NCBI GenBank assembly: GCA_015491735.1
Contig: WFVH01000022.1
Span: forward strand, 1 to 64,000
Source: Gammaproteobacteria bacterium
GTDB lineage: Bacteria > Pseudomonadota > Gammaproteobacteria > Thiohalospirales > Thiohalospiraceae
Reading direction: 5' to 3'
DNA: 64,000 nucleotides
Below, piece after piece: positions 53,388 through 62,272 of the stretch. Below the pieces are notes generated by a model. It saw only the letters and a list, made by a program, of their open reading frames with translations, did not search any database and was not told the DNA's origin. Positions within the stretch are counted from its first letter, which is position 1; every line of letters starts with the position of its first letter. The position numbers and the translations under genes were made by a program.

Positions 53388-54337
53388 TAATTGTAACGGG
53401 AGGGGCCGGATTCATTGGCAGCAATCTGGTCAAGGCGCTGAATGATCAGGGGCACCACGATATTTTGGTGGTGGACGACCTGAGCGACGGCACCAAGTTC
53501 ACCAACCTGGTGGATTGTATCCTCAGTGACTATCAGGACAAGGAGGAGTTCATCAGCCGGATTGAGGCGGGCGAGGCGTTTGACTCCCCGGTAACCGCTG
53601 TTTTCCATCAGGGAGCCTGTTCCACCACCACCGAGTGGGACGGAAAATTCATGATGAACAACAACTACCGCTACTCCAAAACATTGCTGCGCTACTGCCT
53701 GCAGCGCGAGATCCCGTTTCTGTACGCCTCGTCGGCGGCTGTTTACGGTTCGGGACCGGAGTTCCGCGAATCGGCTGATCATGAGCAACCGCTCAATGTC
53801 TATGGTTACTCCAAGCTGCTGTTCGACCAGTACGTTCGCCGGCTGCTGCCCCAGGCTCGCAGCCAGATAGCCGGGTTCCGCTACTTCAACGTGTATGGTC
53901 CGCGGGAGCAGCACAAGGGCAGTATGGCCAGCGTCGCTTTCCATCTCAACAACCAGATGCGGGAGAGCGGGCGGGTAAAGCTGTTTGAAGGGTGCGATGG
54001 CTTCGGCGACGGTGAGCAACGGCGGGATTTCGTCTATGTAAGGGATGTAACGGCCGTTAACCTGTGGTTTCTGCAGCATCCCGGGAAATCCGGCATCTTC
54101 AACCTGGGTACCGGCCGCAGCCAGACCTTCAATGAAGTCGCCAATACCGTCATCCGTTTCCATGGCGGCGGGGAGATTGATTACATCCCCTTCCCGGGGC
54201 AGCTGCGCGGCCGCTACCAGAGCTTTACCGAGGCCGATATCAGCGCTCTGCGCGCTGCGGGATACGAGGCCCCCTTCAGCACCGTCCAGCAAGGGGTGAC
54301 GGAGTACCTGAAATGGCTCAATCCTTCCCCGGCGTGA
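53384..54337 (+). CDS. hldD: ADP-glycero-manno-heptose 6-epimerase
   Basis: The product has 317 residues. NAD(P)-binding [16 protein letters not shown] at the start, ASSAAVYG, catalytic [13 protein letters not shown], and [17 protein letters not shown]. It overlaps hldE by 4 bases and completes ADP-L-heptose supply for the GT9 enzyme. The 3' end overlaps the opposite-strand HicA-like ORF by 20 bases. Confidence 0.95.
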   Translation: MIIVTGGAGFIGSNLVKALNDQGHHDILVVDDLSDGTKFTNLVDCILSDYQDKEEFISRIEAGEAFDSPVTAVFHQGACSTTTEWDGKFMMNNNYRYSKTLLRYCLQREIPFLYASSAAVYGSGPEFRESADHEQPLNVYGYSKLLFDQYVRRLLPQARSQIAGFRYFNVYGPREQHKGSMASVAFHLNNQMRESGRVKLFEGCDGFGDGEQRRDFVYVRDVTAVNLWFLQHPGKSGIFNLGTGRSQTFNEVANTVIRFHGGGEIDYIPFPGQLRGRYQSFTEADISALRAAGYEAPFSTVQQGVTEYLKWLNPSPA

Positions 54338-54584
54338 TCCCCGCACTCTCCAGGAAGTGTCGCAGCCGCACTATCTCGTTTTTGTCCTGCAACGTGTGAC
54401 CGTGATGCGGCAGGGAGAACACCGCCTCCTGGCCGTTCAGAATCACCTTCATCCGCCCGGTTCGTCCCTCGCTCAGCTCGGCGCCCAGATGAGTGAACAA
54501 CGACTCAATCTTTTTCCAGTTGATACTGGTATCGATGGGGTGGGAGAAGATCTTCTGCAGGGTAATCCGGTGTTTGTGGTTCAT
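54318..54584 (-). CDS. HicA-like small protein (no HicB partner seen)
   Basis: The product has 88 residues; the start CAT at 54582-54584 follows GAGGG on the minus strand. [33 protein letters not shown] and RHFLESAGI match a subfamily often annotated as HicA toxin-like. The usual G-S-H-x-x-x motif appears only as GRTGRMKV and LPHHGHT. HicA toxins cut mRNA and need HicB; no HicB is adjacent, so this may be a stand-alone housekeeping relative. Confidence 0.65.
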   Translation of the reverse strand: MNHKHRITLQKIFSHPIDTSINWKKIESLFTHLGAELSEGRTGRMKVILNGQEAVFSLPHHGHTLQDKNEIVRLRHFLESAGITPGKD

Positions 54585-54642
54585 GGTTTTCTTGCCCTCT
54601 ATTTTGTCCGCAGAGAAAAAACAGAGTAACGACGCCCTCCCG

Positions 54643-54671
54643 TTGCGGACAACAAACGGGTGGATTAGAAT
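54643..54671 (+). promoter_or_regulatory. Promoter of tRNA-Thr
   Basis: TTGCGG, 17 bases, TAGAAT; predicted start near 54679, ten bases before the mature tRNA. Confidence 0.6.
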
Positions 54672-54688
54672 GGAGCATTGACAAAAAT

Positions 54689-54764
54689 GCTGGCGTAGCT
54701 CAGTTGGTAGAGCAGCTGACTTGTAATCAGCCGGTCGGGGGTTCGACTCCTCTCGCCAGCTCCA
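54689..54764 (+). tRNA. tRNA-Thr (anticodon UGU)
   Basis: The 76-nt cloverleaf has an acceptor stem GCTGGCG/CGCCAGC, D arm with AGCTCAGTTGGTAGAGC, anticodon stem GCTGA/TCAGC around the loop CTTGTAA (anticodon TGT at 54722-54724), T arm with GTTCGACTC, and encoded CCA at the 3' end. Confidence 0.97.
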
Positions 54765-54783
54765 ATTATCCAATACAAGTTCC

Positions 54784-54808
54784 GTAACTACTCGGCTTGC
54801 CCCTGAAA
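54784..54808 (+). repeat. Truncated relative of the 152-bp element beside the tRNA gene
   Basis: The first 25 bases match the inner start of the 152-bp element (9884-9908) at about 21 positions, including GTAACT and TTGCCCCTGAAA; the rest is missing. It lies 20 bases after the tRNA 3' end. Confidence 0.5.
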
Positions 54809-54837
54809 GCGGGGGATTTACGGCTCCCTGTGGAGCC

Positions 54838-55278
54838 TCAAGGCTCCTGCCTGCGAGTATCGCGCATCTTGTTCGGCCTGTTTTCTTCCGTTGCGCCGAG
54901 TTCGATGGGTCCCAGTTTCTCCTGACAGACCTCAAACAGCGTTTTTTCTTCGAACCGCACATGCTGTTTCAGCAGCCGGGAAAACTGCTGAAGCACATCC
55001 CGTTGCTCCAGCCGGGCTGCCAGCGCTCTCATTTCGGCATGTTCGCGAAGCGTCTGTTCCACCAGTCGATGTTCCCCGCACTTTTTCAGCGGGGGCAGCA
55101 GTGCGTTCTCCTCCGTGGAAAAGTGGGGTTCCAGTTCATTCTGGCAAAACGCTTTTATTTCACTCAGGGTTTCCGGGTCGATACGGTCTGTTTTACTGGC
55201 TCTTTCCATCTTTCGGGCCATCACCAGTGCACGGTGGTGATCGCTGGAGAGGGAGCGCAACTGTGGATCCCGTTTCAT
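54838..55278 (-). CDS. Hemerythrin-like (HHE) domain protein
   Basis: The product has 146 residues; the start at 55278 (MKRDPQLRSLSSDHH) fits the fold, the longer frame does not. Iron-ligand residues are laid out as in hemerythrins: SSDHHRALVMARKM, PHFSTEENALLPPL, TLREHAEMRAL and LKQHVRFEEKTLFEV. The predicted four-helix bundle binds a di-iron centre and may bind or sense oxygen, NO or iron. It has no signal peptide, so it is cytoplasmic. Confidence 0.85.
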   Translation of the reverse strand: MKRDPQLRSLSSDHHRALVMARKMERASKTDRIDPETLSEIKAFCQNELEPHFSTEENALLPPLKKCGEHRLVEQTLREHAEMRALAARLEQRDVLQQFSRLLKQHVRFEEKTLFEVCQEKLGPIELGATEENRPNKMRDTRRQEP

Positions 55279-55432
55279 GGTGTCAATCCTGCGAGCAATG
55301 GTTACTGTCCTCCTGGCGGCATGCCGCCAGGCACTCTCGTGTAGAATGTAACACGCCGAATACCGGAGATGGAACTGACTGAGTCCCGCGGGTCGGCCAT
55401 GGCAACCCTGTTTTTGTGAGGAGTCAATCGCT

Positions 55433-56302
55433 TTGAAAATCATTATTGTCGGTTTTGGCGACATCGGGAGGCGGGTAGCGAAGCTGGAGCTGAAAAATGG
55501 TAATGAAGTGACAGCGTTAAACCGGAAGCCGAAAAGGTGGCCGCCTGTCCGGTCGATAAAGGGGGATCTGGATCGGCCCGAAACACTGGAAAAGATGCCG
55601 TTGACGGGCAGCCTCGTCTACTATTTTGCCCCACCCCCGGCGAGCGGGACGAGTGATTGGCGAATGCGGAACTGGCTCGACAGCTTGATACCCGGCCATC
55701 TTCCCGCCACGGTGGTTTATATCAGCACCACCGGCGTATACGGCGATCGGGGGGGCGCCTGGGTCGATGAAGATACGCTCCCCAGGCCACGGACGGATCG
55801 CGCTAAACGCCGTCTCGATGCCGAAGAGTGTTTGCTGCAATGGAGCGCTGTTCACGCTGTTCCCGTTACCATTCTGCGTGTTGCCGGGATCTATAGCCGG
55901 GATCGTCTGCCAATCGAGTCGATACGTCAATCCCGCCCGGTATTGCGGCCTGAAGAGGCGCCTTACTCCAACCGGATTCACGCGGACGATCTGGCTGCGA
56001 TCGGTATCGCTGCCTCCCGTCACCGGAGCGGGACGGCCATCTACAACGTAACCGATGGTCAAGTGAGTACCATGACCGATTACTACCACTGCATTGCGGA
56101 TACGTTTGGTCTGCCCCGTTGCCCCGAGATCACCCGGCAGCAGGCGGAAAGAGAGCTATCCCCGTCAATGCTCTCCTATCTCGATGAGTCGCGCCGCGTC
56201 GATAGCGGCAAGGTGTCGAAGGAGCTTGGGATCCGGTTGCAATATCCCGATCTTGCTACCGGTCTGGCGGCAATGGTTGCGGAAAACCAGCGCGGGCGAT
56301 AG
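55433..56302 (+). CDS. NAD-dependent epimerase/dehydratase family protein (YeeZ-like)
   Basis: The product has 289 residues from TTG 55433, with GAGGAG 10 bases upstream. Rossmann glycine motif MKIIIVGFGDIGRRVA, STTGVYGDRGGAWVDE and later RIHADDLAAIGIAA. The usual Y-x-x-x-K is not seen clearly (RAKRRLDAEE follows instead), so catalysis is uncertain. Substrate unknown. Confidence 0.78.
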   Translation: MKIIIVGFGDIGRRVAKLELKNGNEVTALNRKPKRWPPVRSIKGDLDRPETLEKMPLTGSLVYYFAPPPASGTSDWRMRNWLDSLIPGHLPATVVYISTTGVYGDRGGAWVDEDTLPRPRTDRAKRRLDAEECLLQWSAVHAVPVTILRVAGIYSRDRLPIESIRQSRPVLRPEEAPYSNRIHADDLAAIGIAASRHRSGTAIYNVTDGQVSTMTDYYHCIADTFGLPRCPEITRQQAERELSPSMLSYLDESRRVDSGKVSKELGIRLQYPDLATGLAAMVAENQRGR

Positions 56303-56345
56303 CGGCGCAACAAGCCCGTATCCGGCAGCAGTTCTCCTGCCTGAC

Positions 56346-56654
56346 CTATTTACCCATGGCCTTGTCGACGGCCGTTCCGATCTTGGTATGCAGGTTGCGA
56401 AGTTCCCCGTTGACCTTGCGGGTAAGCGACTCTTTTTCACTGCGAAGCTGCAGGAACTCATGAGTGATGTTGAGGGCGGCCATGACGGCAATTCGATCCA
56501 TGCCGATCACTTTCCCGCTGTTGTGGATCTCCCTCATTCTTGCATCCAGGTGGTATGCCGAGGCAATGACCGCTTCCCGTTCGCCTTCGCCACAGCCGAT
56601 TCGGTACTCTTTATCGAGGATGCGGACGGTTATCAGTTCAGGCTCTGTTCTCAT
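56346..56654 (-). CDS. zapA: Cell division protein ZapA
   Basis: The product has 102 residues from ATG at 56654. The ZapA pattern is VRILDKEYRIGCGEGEREAV, then LDARMREIHNSGKVIGMDRIAVMAALNI and a C-terminal coiled coil. ZapA bundles FtsZ filaments. It is coupled to the ZapB-like gene four bases upstream. Confidence 0.92.
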   Translation of the reverse strand: MRTEPELITVRILDKEYRIGCGEGEREAVIASAYHLDARMREIHNSGKVIGMDRIAVMAALNITHEFLQLRSEKESLTRKVNGELRNLHTKIGTAVDKAMGK

Positions 56655-56658
56655 TTTA

Positions 56659-56844
56659 TTATTCCTGTTCCAGCGTTTTGAGCCGCCCCAGCATGGTTTC
56701 GACCCGGTGACGCGCTTTTTCCGTTCTTTCCAAAAGATGGACCCGTTCGGACAGCAGCGTTCTGTTTTCATCCTTGAGATGTTCGACGATTCTTATCAGA
56801 TCGTCGATGCGTGACTCCAGCTGTTTCAACTCTAACTCTTCCAT
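56659..56844 (-). CDS. ZapB-like coiled-coil protein (TIGR02449 type)
   Basis: The product has 61 residues, start CAT at 56842-56844. A continuous heptad pattern (LKQLESRIDDLIRIVEHLKDEN, SERVHLLERTEKARHRVETML) resembles TIGR02449 cell-division proteins that accompany zapA. It probably links ZapA to other division or chromosome-organising proteins. The longer frame to 57258 is not supported. Confidence 0.8.
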   Translation of the reverse strand: MEELELKQLESRIDDLIRIVEHLKDENRTLLSERVHLLERTEKARHRVETMLGRLKTLEQE

Positions 56845-56965
56845 AATGACTGTTTGCACCTTTGGAAACACCCCTTTTGTGCCATCAATATAGAACGCTG
56901 CTGCCGCCGGGTCAATAATGGAGGAAAAAGTGGTACGATGCTGATTTCGCGAGAGCAGTGTATCT

Positions 56966-57526
56966 GTGAGTATGAACAGACCAATTTTTGATCGGATTGA
57001 GGAAAAACTGGCGCTACTGGCCGGCCAGCCAGGCGTGTCCGAGAGCCATGGAACACTCTGCGGACTGCTGTGTGCCGGCCATGCATCGCTGGAAGAAACG
57101 GACTGGTTGCGGCAGTTGTTTCCGGATGTGGAGCCGGGGGCGGAAATGGAGGCGGTATTCGACGAGCTGTACCGGAAAACGAATTCCGAGCTGAACGACG
57201 GTGGTTTTACTTTTTCTCCACTGTTGCCGGATGATGGCCGGTCGATTGAGCTGCGCATTGCGTCACTGGGGGAGTGGTGCCAAGGATTCCTGCTGGGATT
57301 GACGCTGGGCGGGCTGCGGCAGACACAGCAGCTCTCCGCCGAGGCGCGGGAGATCTTGCAGGATCTGACCGAGATGGGCCAGGCGGGAAGTTATCAGCTC
57401 GAAGGGGATGAACAGGATGAGCGCTCGTACATGGAACTGGTGGAGTATTTGCGCGCGGGGGTGTTGTTACTCCATGATGAGCTTGGCGCCAGCCGGAGGC
57501 CGGCGAACGGTGACAGATTGCATTGA
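56966..57526 (+). CDS. YgfB/UPF0149 family protein
   Basis: The product has 186 residues from GTG 56966 or ATG 56972. Family phrases are ESHGTLCGLLCAGHAS, LRIASLGEWCQGFLLGLTLGG and EYLRAGVLLLHDEL. A conserved gammaproteobacterial neighbour of pepP; in Pseudomonas aeruginosa a relative antagonises a transcription antiterminator, elsewhere its role is unknown. Divergent from zapA with 121 bases between. Confidence 0.9.
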   Translation: MSMNRPIFDRIEEKLALLAGQPGVSESHGTLCGLLCAGHASLEETDWLRQLFPDVEPGAEMEAVFDELYRKTNSELNDGGFTFSPLLPDDGRSIELRIASLGEWCQGFLLGLTLGGLRQTQQLSAEAREILQDLTEMGQAGSYQLEGDEQDERSYMELVEYLRAGVLLLHDELGASRRPANGDRLH

Positions 57527-57574
57527 GTTTTTCTCTGATGGGCTCAAGCGCTCCGGGCAGGGCGGTCGAGTGAG

Positions 57575-58897
57575 GTGTTTCCATTGAAGCGTAGTGAATT
57601 TTCCAAACGGCGTCAGCATCTGTTGCGGATGATGGAGGAGGGCGCTATCGCCATCCTGCCCGCAAAACCGGTCAGCAAGCGAAACCGCGATACGGAGTAC
57701 CCTTACCGTCCGGATAGTGATTTCTGGTATCTGAGCGGTTTTCCCGAGCCGGATGCGGTGCTGGTGCTGATTCCGGGCCGCAAGCACGGGGAGTATCTTC
57801 TCTTTTGCCGTGAGCGGGACGCGCAGATAGAGCAGTGGAACGGGTCAGTGGCGGGGCAGGAGGGGGCCGTGGAGCAGTATGGTGCGGACGACTCCTTCCC
57901 CGTCACCGATATCGACGATATTTTGCCCGGTCTGCTGGAGAACCGGAACCAGGTGTACTACACCATGGGGCGTGATCAGGTGTTCGATCAACGGTTGATT
58001 GGCTGGATCAACCAGCTGCGCGGCAAAGCGCGCGCCGGCATCCATGTGCCGGACAACATTACTTCACTGGATCACATGCTGCATGAAATGCGTCTGATAA
58101 AGAGTGCAACGGAAATCAAGCGAATGCGCTATGCGGCACAGGTTTCGGCACGTGCGCACTGCCGGGCCATGCGGGCATGCCGTCCTGGCATGCGGGAGTA
58201 TCAGATCGAGGCGGAACTGCTCCATGAGTTTGTTTTCAGCGGTTGCCGTTATCCGGCATACAGCGCCATTGTCGCGGGGGGAGCGAACGCCTGTGTCCTC
58301 CATTACACCGACAATCAGGATCGGCTCAAGGCCAGCGATCTGCTACTCATCGACGCTGGCGCCGAGTATCAGAATTATGCTTCTGATATTACCCGCACCT
58401 TTCCGGTCAACGGCAAGTTTCGCCGTGCGCAGAAGGCCCTGTACAACGTAGTGCTGGAGGCGCAGTTGGCGGCCATCGAACGTATCAGGCCGGGGAATCA
58501 CTGGAACGAGCCCCATGAAGCCGCTGTTCAGGTGATTACTCAGGGTCTGGTAGAACTGGGGCTGCTCAAGGGCCGGGTTGCTACACTTGTAAGAAAGGAG
58601 GCCTATAAACCCTTTTTCATGCACCGGACTGGCCACTGGTTGGGAATGGATGTGCATGATGTTGGCGAATACAAGGTGGGGGATAGCTGGCGCGTGCTGG
58701 AGCCGGGCATGGTGATGACGGTGGAGCCGGGGATCTATATTCCGCCGGGAGTCAGGGGGATTGACAAAAAGTGGTGGAACATCGGTATTCGTATCGAGGA
58801 TGATGTGCTGGTGACCAAAACCGGGCATGAGGTGCTTTCAGCCGGCGTGCCGAAAACCGTTGAAGAGATAGAGGCGTTGATGCGGAATCATGAGTGA
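57575..58897 (+). CDS. pepP: Xaa-Pro aminopeptidase P
   Basis: The frame has 440 codons; GTG 57575 or TTG 57584 may start it (GAGG at 57572 favours the latter). The N-terminal domain has [22 protein letters not shown]. Di-manganese ligands are found in [20 protein letters not shown] (two Asp), [13 protein letters not shown] (His), TVEPGIYI (Glu) and RIEDDVLV (Glu). It removes N-terminal residues preceding proline. Overlaps ubiH by 8 bases. Confidence 0.95.
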   Translation: MFPLKRSEFSKRRQHLLRMMEEGAIAILPAKPVSKRNRDTEYPYRPDSDFWYLSGFPEPDAVLVLIPGRKHGEYLLFCRERDAQIEQWNGSVAGQEGAVEQYGADDSFPVTDIDDILPGLLENRNQVYYTMGRDQVFDQRLIGWINQLRGKARAGIHVPDNITSLDHMLHEMRLIKSATEIKRMRYAAQVSARAHCRAMRACRPGMREYQIEAELLHEFVFSGCRYPAYSAIVAGGANACVLHYTDNQDRLKASDLLLIDAGAEYQNYASDITRTFPVNGKFRRAQKALYNVVLEAQLAAIERIRPGNHWNEPHEAAVQVITQGLVELGLLKGRVATLVRKEAYKPFFMHRTGHWLGMDVHDVGEYKVGDSWRVLEPGMVMTVEPGIYIPPGVRGIDKKWWNIGIRIEDDVLVTKTGHEVLSAGVPKTVEEIEALMRNHE

Positions 58898-60119
58898 TAC
58901 AGAGCAATATGACATTCTGATCGTTGGTGGGGGGATGGTCGGGGCCAGCCTGGCGTGCGCACTGTCGGGAAGCGGACTCCGCATCGGAGTGGTTGAGGCG
59001 GTGGAGTTCCAGTCGGACAGCCAGCCCAGTTACGATGATCGCGTTATCGCCCTGAGCTGGGGTTCCAGCCGTATATTGCGCGCCATGGGTGTGTGGCCTG
59101 CGCTGTTGCAGGAGGGGATCACCCCCATCGAGCGTATCCACATATCGGATCGCGGCCGATTCGGGGCTGCCCGGCTGGATTGTGCGCAGGAAGGGGTGGA
59201 AGCGCTGGGCTACGTGGTGGAGAGCCGGGTGTTTGGCAAGGTGTTTGCGCAGGCGCTGGCGCGGGAGAGGTCTGTCGATCTTTTTTGTCCAGCGCAGCTC
59301 AAGTCTTTTGATATCAGTAAACGGCGGGTGCGCTTGCTGGTCGGGCACGAGGGCGGGATACGCGACTTGCAGGCCCGGCTGCTGGTTGCCGCCGATGGCG
59401 GGCAGTCGGTGATCCGTGAGCGGCAACAGGTCAAGCAGTGGCGGGCTGCTTATGGGCAGACAGCGGTAATCGCCAATGTCACACCGGAAAAGGAGCACGC
59501 CCATGTTGCATATGAACGTTTTACCGACACCGGCCCCTTGGCGTTGCTGCCAATGACCAAAAAACGCTGTTCACTGGTCTGGACCGTCCGTGATGCTGAT
59601 GCGCCGGGATTGCTCGAGCTGAACAGACAGACCTTTTTGCGCCGTCTCCACGAGCGGTTCGGCAATCGGTTGGGGGCCTTCGAGGAGGTGGGCGGGAGGT
59701 CGGCTTACCCCCTCTCCCTGATGCATGTCCGTGAACGGGTGCGCCCCCGGCTGGCGATTGTCGGGAATGCGGCGCATCTGCTGCATCCCGTTGCCGGCCA
59801 GGGGTTCAATCTCGGGCTGCGCGACGTGGCGGTGCTGGCCGAAATTATCACCGGAGCCGGCCGCAAGGGGATGGACATCGGCGATCAGGCGGTACTGGAG
59901 CGGTACAGTAACGCCCGCCGGGGTGACTATCTGCGTACTACCTCGTTTACCGATGGTCTCGTGCGGGTATTCTCCAACAATGTTTTTCCCGTGACGGCGA
60001 TGCGGGGTGCGGGATTGGTGGCGCTGGATGTTCTGCCGCCGTTGAAGCACCTGCTTGCGCGTCAGGCGATGGGTTTGAGTGGCCGGTTATCGCGCCTGCA
60101 AAGAGGGGTGCCGCTGTGA
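58890..60119 (+). CDS. ubiH: 2-octaprenyl-6-methoxyphenol hydroxylase (UbiH-type)
   Basis: The product has 409 residues. FAD motif ILIVGGGMVGASLACALSGSG, the middle LLVAADGGQSVIRERQQVK and the second FAD motif GNAAHLLHPVAGQGFNLGLRD. Such flavin hydroxylases act in the ring modification of ubiquinone. The position after pepP supports UbiH. It overlaps the next hydroxylase by 4 bases. Confidence 0.92.
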   Translation: MSDTEQYDILIVGGGMVGASLACALSGSGLRIGVVEAVEFQSDSQPSYDDRVIALSWGSSRILRAMGVWPALLQEGITPIERIHISDRGRFGAARLDCAQEGVEALGYVVESRVFGKVFAQALARERSVDLFCPAQLKSFDISKRRVRLLVGHEGGIRDLQARLLVAADGGQSVIRERQQVKQWRAAYGQTAVIANVTPEKEHAHVAYERFTDTGPLALLPMTKKRCSLVWTVRDADAPGLLELNRQTFLRRLHERFGNRLGAFEEVGGRSAYPLSLMHVRERVRPRLAIVGNAAHLLHPVAGQGFNLGLRDVAVLAEIITGAGRKGMDIGDQAVLERYSNARRGDYLRTTSFTDGLVRVFSNNVFPVTAMRGAGLVALDVLPPLKHLLARQAMGLSGRLSRLQRGVPL

Positions 60120-61351
60120 AACCGTATGATCTGATCATTTGTGGCGGCGGCATGGTGGGCGCCGCTTTGGCGGCTGCGCTGGGGAACTCCCCTTTGCGTA
60201 TCGCGGTTATCGATCTGCACAAGCCCAAACAGCGCTGGCCGAAAGCCAGTTGGGGCATTCGCACCTGCGCAATCACCCGCGCCTCCCAGCATATTCTGGA
60301 GAATATCGGCGCATGGCAGTACATGGCGTTGCGGCGTATCCACCCCTATTCCGACATGCATGTGTGGGACAGTACCGGCTCCGGCGCTGTGCATTTCTCG
60401 GCCGCCGACGTGGGGGAGCCCAATCTTGGCCATATTGTGGAAAACCGGGTTATTCAGGCGGCGCTGCTGAAACGGCTCAAAGAGCTGTCGAATGTCGACA
60501 TCATCTGCCCGGCCCGGATCAGCGCACTGGCATGGGGAGATGAGCTGGTTACCGTTACCCTCGAAAATGGAACGAAACTCTCAGCAAGCCTGCTGGTGGG
60601 TGCCGACGGCCGGGACTCCTGGGTACGGAACCAGGCCGGTATCGCCACGCGGGGGTGGGAGTATGACCAGACAGCGGTCATTACCGTGGTCAAAACCGCC
60701 CGCCACCACCGTGATACCGCCTGGCAGCGGTTCACACCGGAAGGCCCAGTGGCCTTTTTGCCGCTGGAAGAGGGGTACAGCTCCGTTGTCTGGTCGGTCG
60801 ATCCACGGCATGCGGAGGTGCTGTTGTCGCTGGATGACGCCACGTTCATGGTGGAACTGGGGCAGGCTTTCGAGCACGCGCTGGGTGAGATCACCGAACT
60901 GTTCGAGCGGGGCGCCTTCCCGTTACGACTGCAACATGCCGTGTCCTATGTAAAACCCCGTTTGGCGCTGGTGGGTGATGCCGCCCATGCCATCCACCCG
61001 TTGGCGGGGCAGGGGGTCAATCTCGGGCTGGCGGATGCCGCATCGCTGGCTGAGGTGATCTTCAACGCCCTGGAAGAGAAAAAAGATATCGGTTCATTCA
61101 TGGTGCTCAGACACTACGAGCGCTGGCGCAAGAGCGACAATATCGTCATGATGGCGGCAATGGATGGCTTCAAGCGGCTGTTTGGCAGCCGTGCCGCGCC
61201 GCTGCGCTGGGGGCGCAATATCGGGTTGACCTTGACCAACATCCTGCCACCCGTGAAAAAAACCTTGATTCATCATGCAATGGGGGTGTCGGGGCATCTG
61301 CCACGGCTGGCGCGCGGCATCCCTTGCAGGCAGGGTTCATCGGCCCGGTAG
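60116..61351 (+). CDS. ubiI: UbiI/VisC-type ubiquinone hydroxylase
   Basis: The product has 411 residues from GTG 60116. FAD motif LIICGGGMVGAALAAALG, VGADGRDSWVRNQAGI, and GDAAHAIHPLAGQGVNLGLADA. It is paralogous to the previous gene; the ygfB-pepP-ubiH-ubiI order is standard and UbiI hydroxylates C5 of the ring. Confidence 0.92.
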   Translation: MKPYDLIICGGGMVGAALAAALGNSPLRIAVIDLHKPKQRWPKASWGIRTCAITRASQHILENIGAWQYMALRRIHPYSDMHVWDSTGSGAVHFSAADVGEPNLGHIVENRVIQAALLKRLKELSNVDIICPARISALAWGDELVTVTLENGTKLSASLLVGADGRDSWVRNQAGIATRGWEYDQTAVITVVKTARHHRDTAWQRFTPEGPVAFLPLEEGYSSVVWSVDPRHAEVLLSLDDATFMVELGQAFEHALGEITELFERGAFPLRLQHAVSYVKPRLALVGDAAHAIHPLAGQGVNLGLADAASLAEVIFNALEEKKDIGSFMVLRHYERWRKSDNIVMMAAMDGFKRLFGSRAAPLRWGRNIGLTLTNILPPVKKTLIHHAMGVSGHLPRLARGIPCRQGSSAR

Positions 61352-61414
61352 CAGCCGCTGGCCGATGGCTGTCATGCGCCGGATTTGCTCCATGAAGTTT
61401 TTCCCGGGCAGGGC

Positions 61415-61432
61415 AGAGCCGACACCGGCTCT
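61415..61432. terminator. Hairpin between convergent ubiI and lpxA
   Basis: AGAGCCG-ACAC-CGGCTCT forms a perfect 7-bp stem. There is no T-run on either strand, so termination is only possible, not clear. Confidence 0.35.
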
Positions 61433-62208
61433 CAACGGTGGTGGAGTATCCCCCGCGCACTCTCCCGGAAAAATTCGATAATCGCCACGGTTTCGGGGCC
61501 GGCTTGCTCATCGGTTAGCTTTTGCAGCGCCTGGGTAGTGTTCAAGCCCGATTGGTGAAGAATCTTGTAGGCCTGCTTGATGGCGCCACGTTGCCGGGCG
61601 GAGAAGCCGTTGCGGCGCAGTCCCACCACATTCGTGCCGATGAGCGAGGCGGGGTTGCCGTCGGCTACGGCGTAGGGGGGTACATCTTTTACTATTTTGG
61701 CCAGCCCTGCCAGCATGGCGTAGTCCCCAATCCGGCAGAACTGATGAATAGCGACCAGGCCGGAGATGAACACCCGGTTACCCACCTGGACATGCCCGCC
61801 GACGACGGCGCCATTGACGACGATGTTGTGATCACCAAACCGGCAATCGTGGCCGACGTGGCTGTTGCCCATAAAATAGTTATGGGCGCCAATCCGGGTG
61901 GGCCGTCCGGGAGCGGTGGCCCGGGAGATGTTGACCCCTTCACGGAACACGTTGTGATTACCGATCGCCAGCCCGGTTTCAGTATCAGGGTCGAAACCGA
62001 GATCCTGTGGCGGGCAGCCCAGTACGCAGCCGTGAAAGATACGATTATGCCTGCCGATCTGCGTCCCCGGGTAGATACGCACTCCGCTGTCGACAATGCT
62101 GCCTTCGCCGATGGTTACCCCCTGTTCGATGACAGTATGAGGACCGATTCGTACAGAGGGGTGAATCTCTGCGCCGCGATCGATGATGGCGGTAGGATGA
62201 ATATGCAT
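61432..62208 (-). CDS. lpxA: Acyl-ACP--UDP-N-acetylglucosamine O-acyltransferase (LpxA-like), stand-alone
   Basis: The product has 258 residues; start CAT at 62206-62208 (MHIHPTAIIDRGAEIHPS). Left-handed beta-helix hexapeptide repeats fill the first 190 residues, with the catalytic histidine in SHVGHDCRFGDHN (about 120). The C-terminal helical region (GLRRNGFSARQRGAIKQAYKIL) is the LpxA form. It should acylate UDP-GlcNAc to start lipid A. The usual lpxD-fabZ-lpxB neighbours are absent, so it may be a second copy with different chain preference. Confidence 0.85.
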   Translation of the reverse strand: MHIHPTAIIDRGAEIHPSVRIGPHTVIEQGVTIGEGSIVDSGVRIYPGTQIGRHNRIFHGCVLGCPPQDLGFDPDTETGLAIGNHNVFREGVNISRATAPGRPTRIGAHNYFMGNSHVGHDCRFGDHNIVVNGAVVGGHVQVGNRVFISGLVAIHQFCRIGDYAMLAGLAKIVKDVPPYAVADGNPASLIGTNVVGLRRNGFSARQRGAIKQAYKILHQSGLNTTQALQKLTDEQAGPETVAIIEFFRESARGILHHR

Positions 62209-62272
62209 CGGTGGTTTCCTGTATCGGTTCCTGCGTGGTAGATTAGCTGTTTTGCAACAGAATGAACATGCC

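Noticed and set aside
56303-56345. Possible 6S RNA (ssrS) near zapA
   Set aside because: In enterics ssrS lies downstream of zapA, but here only 43 bases separate zapA from the epimerase-like gene.
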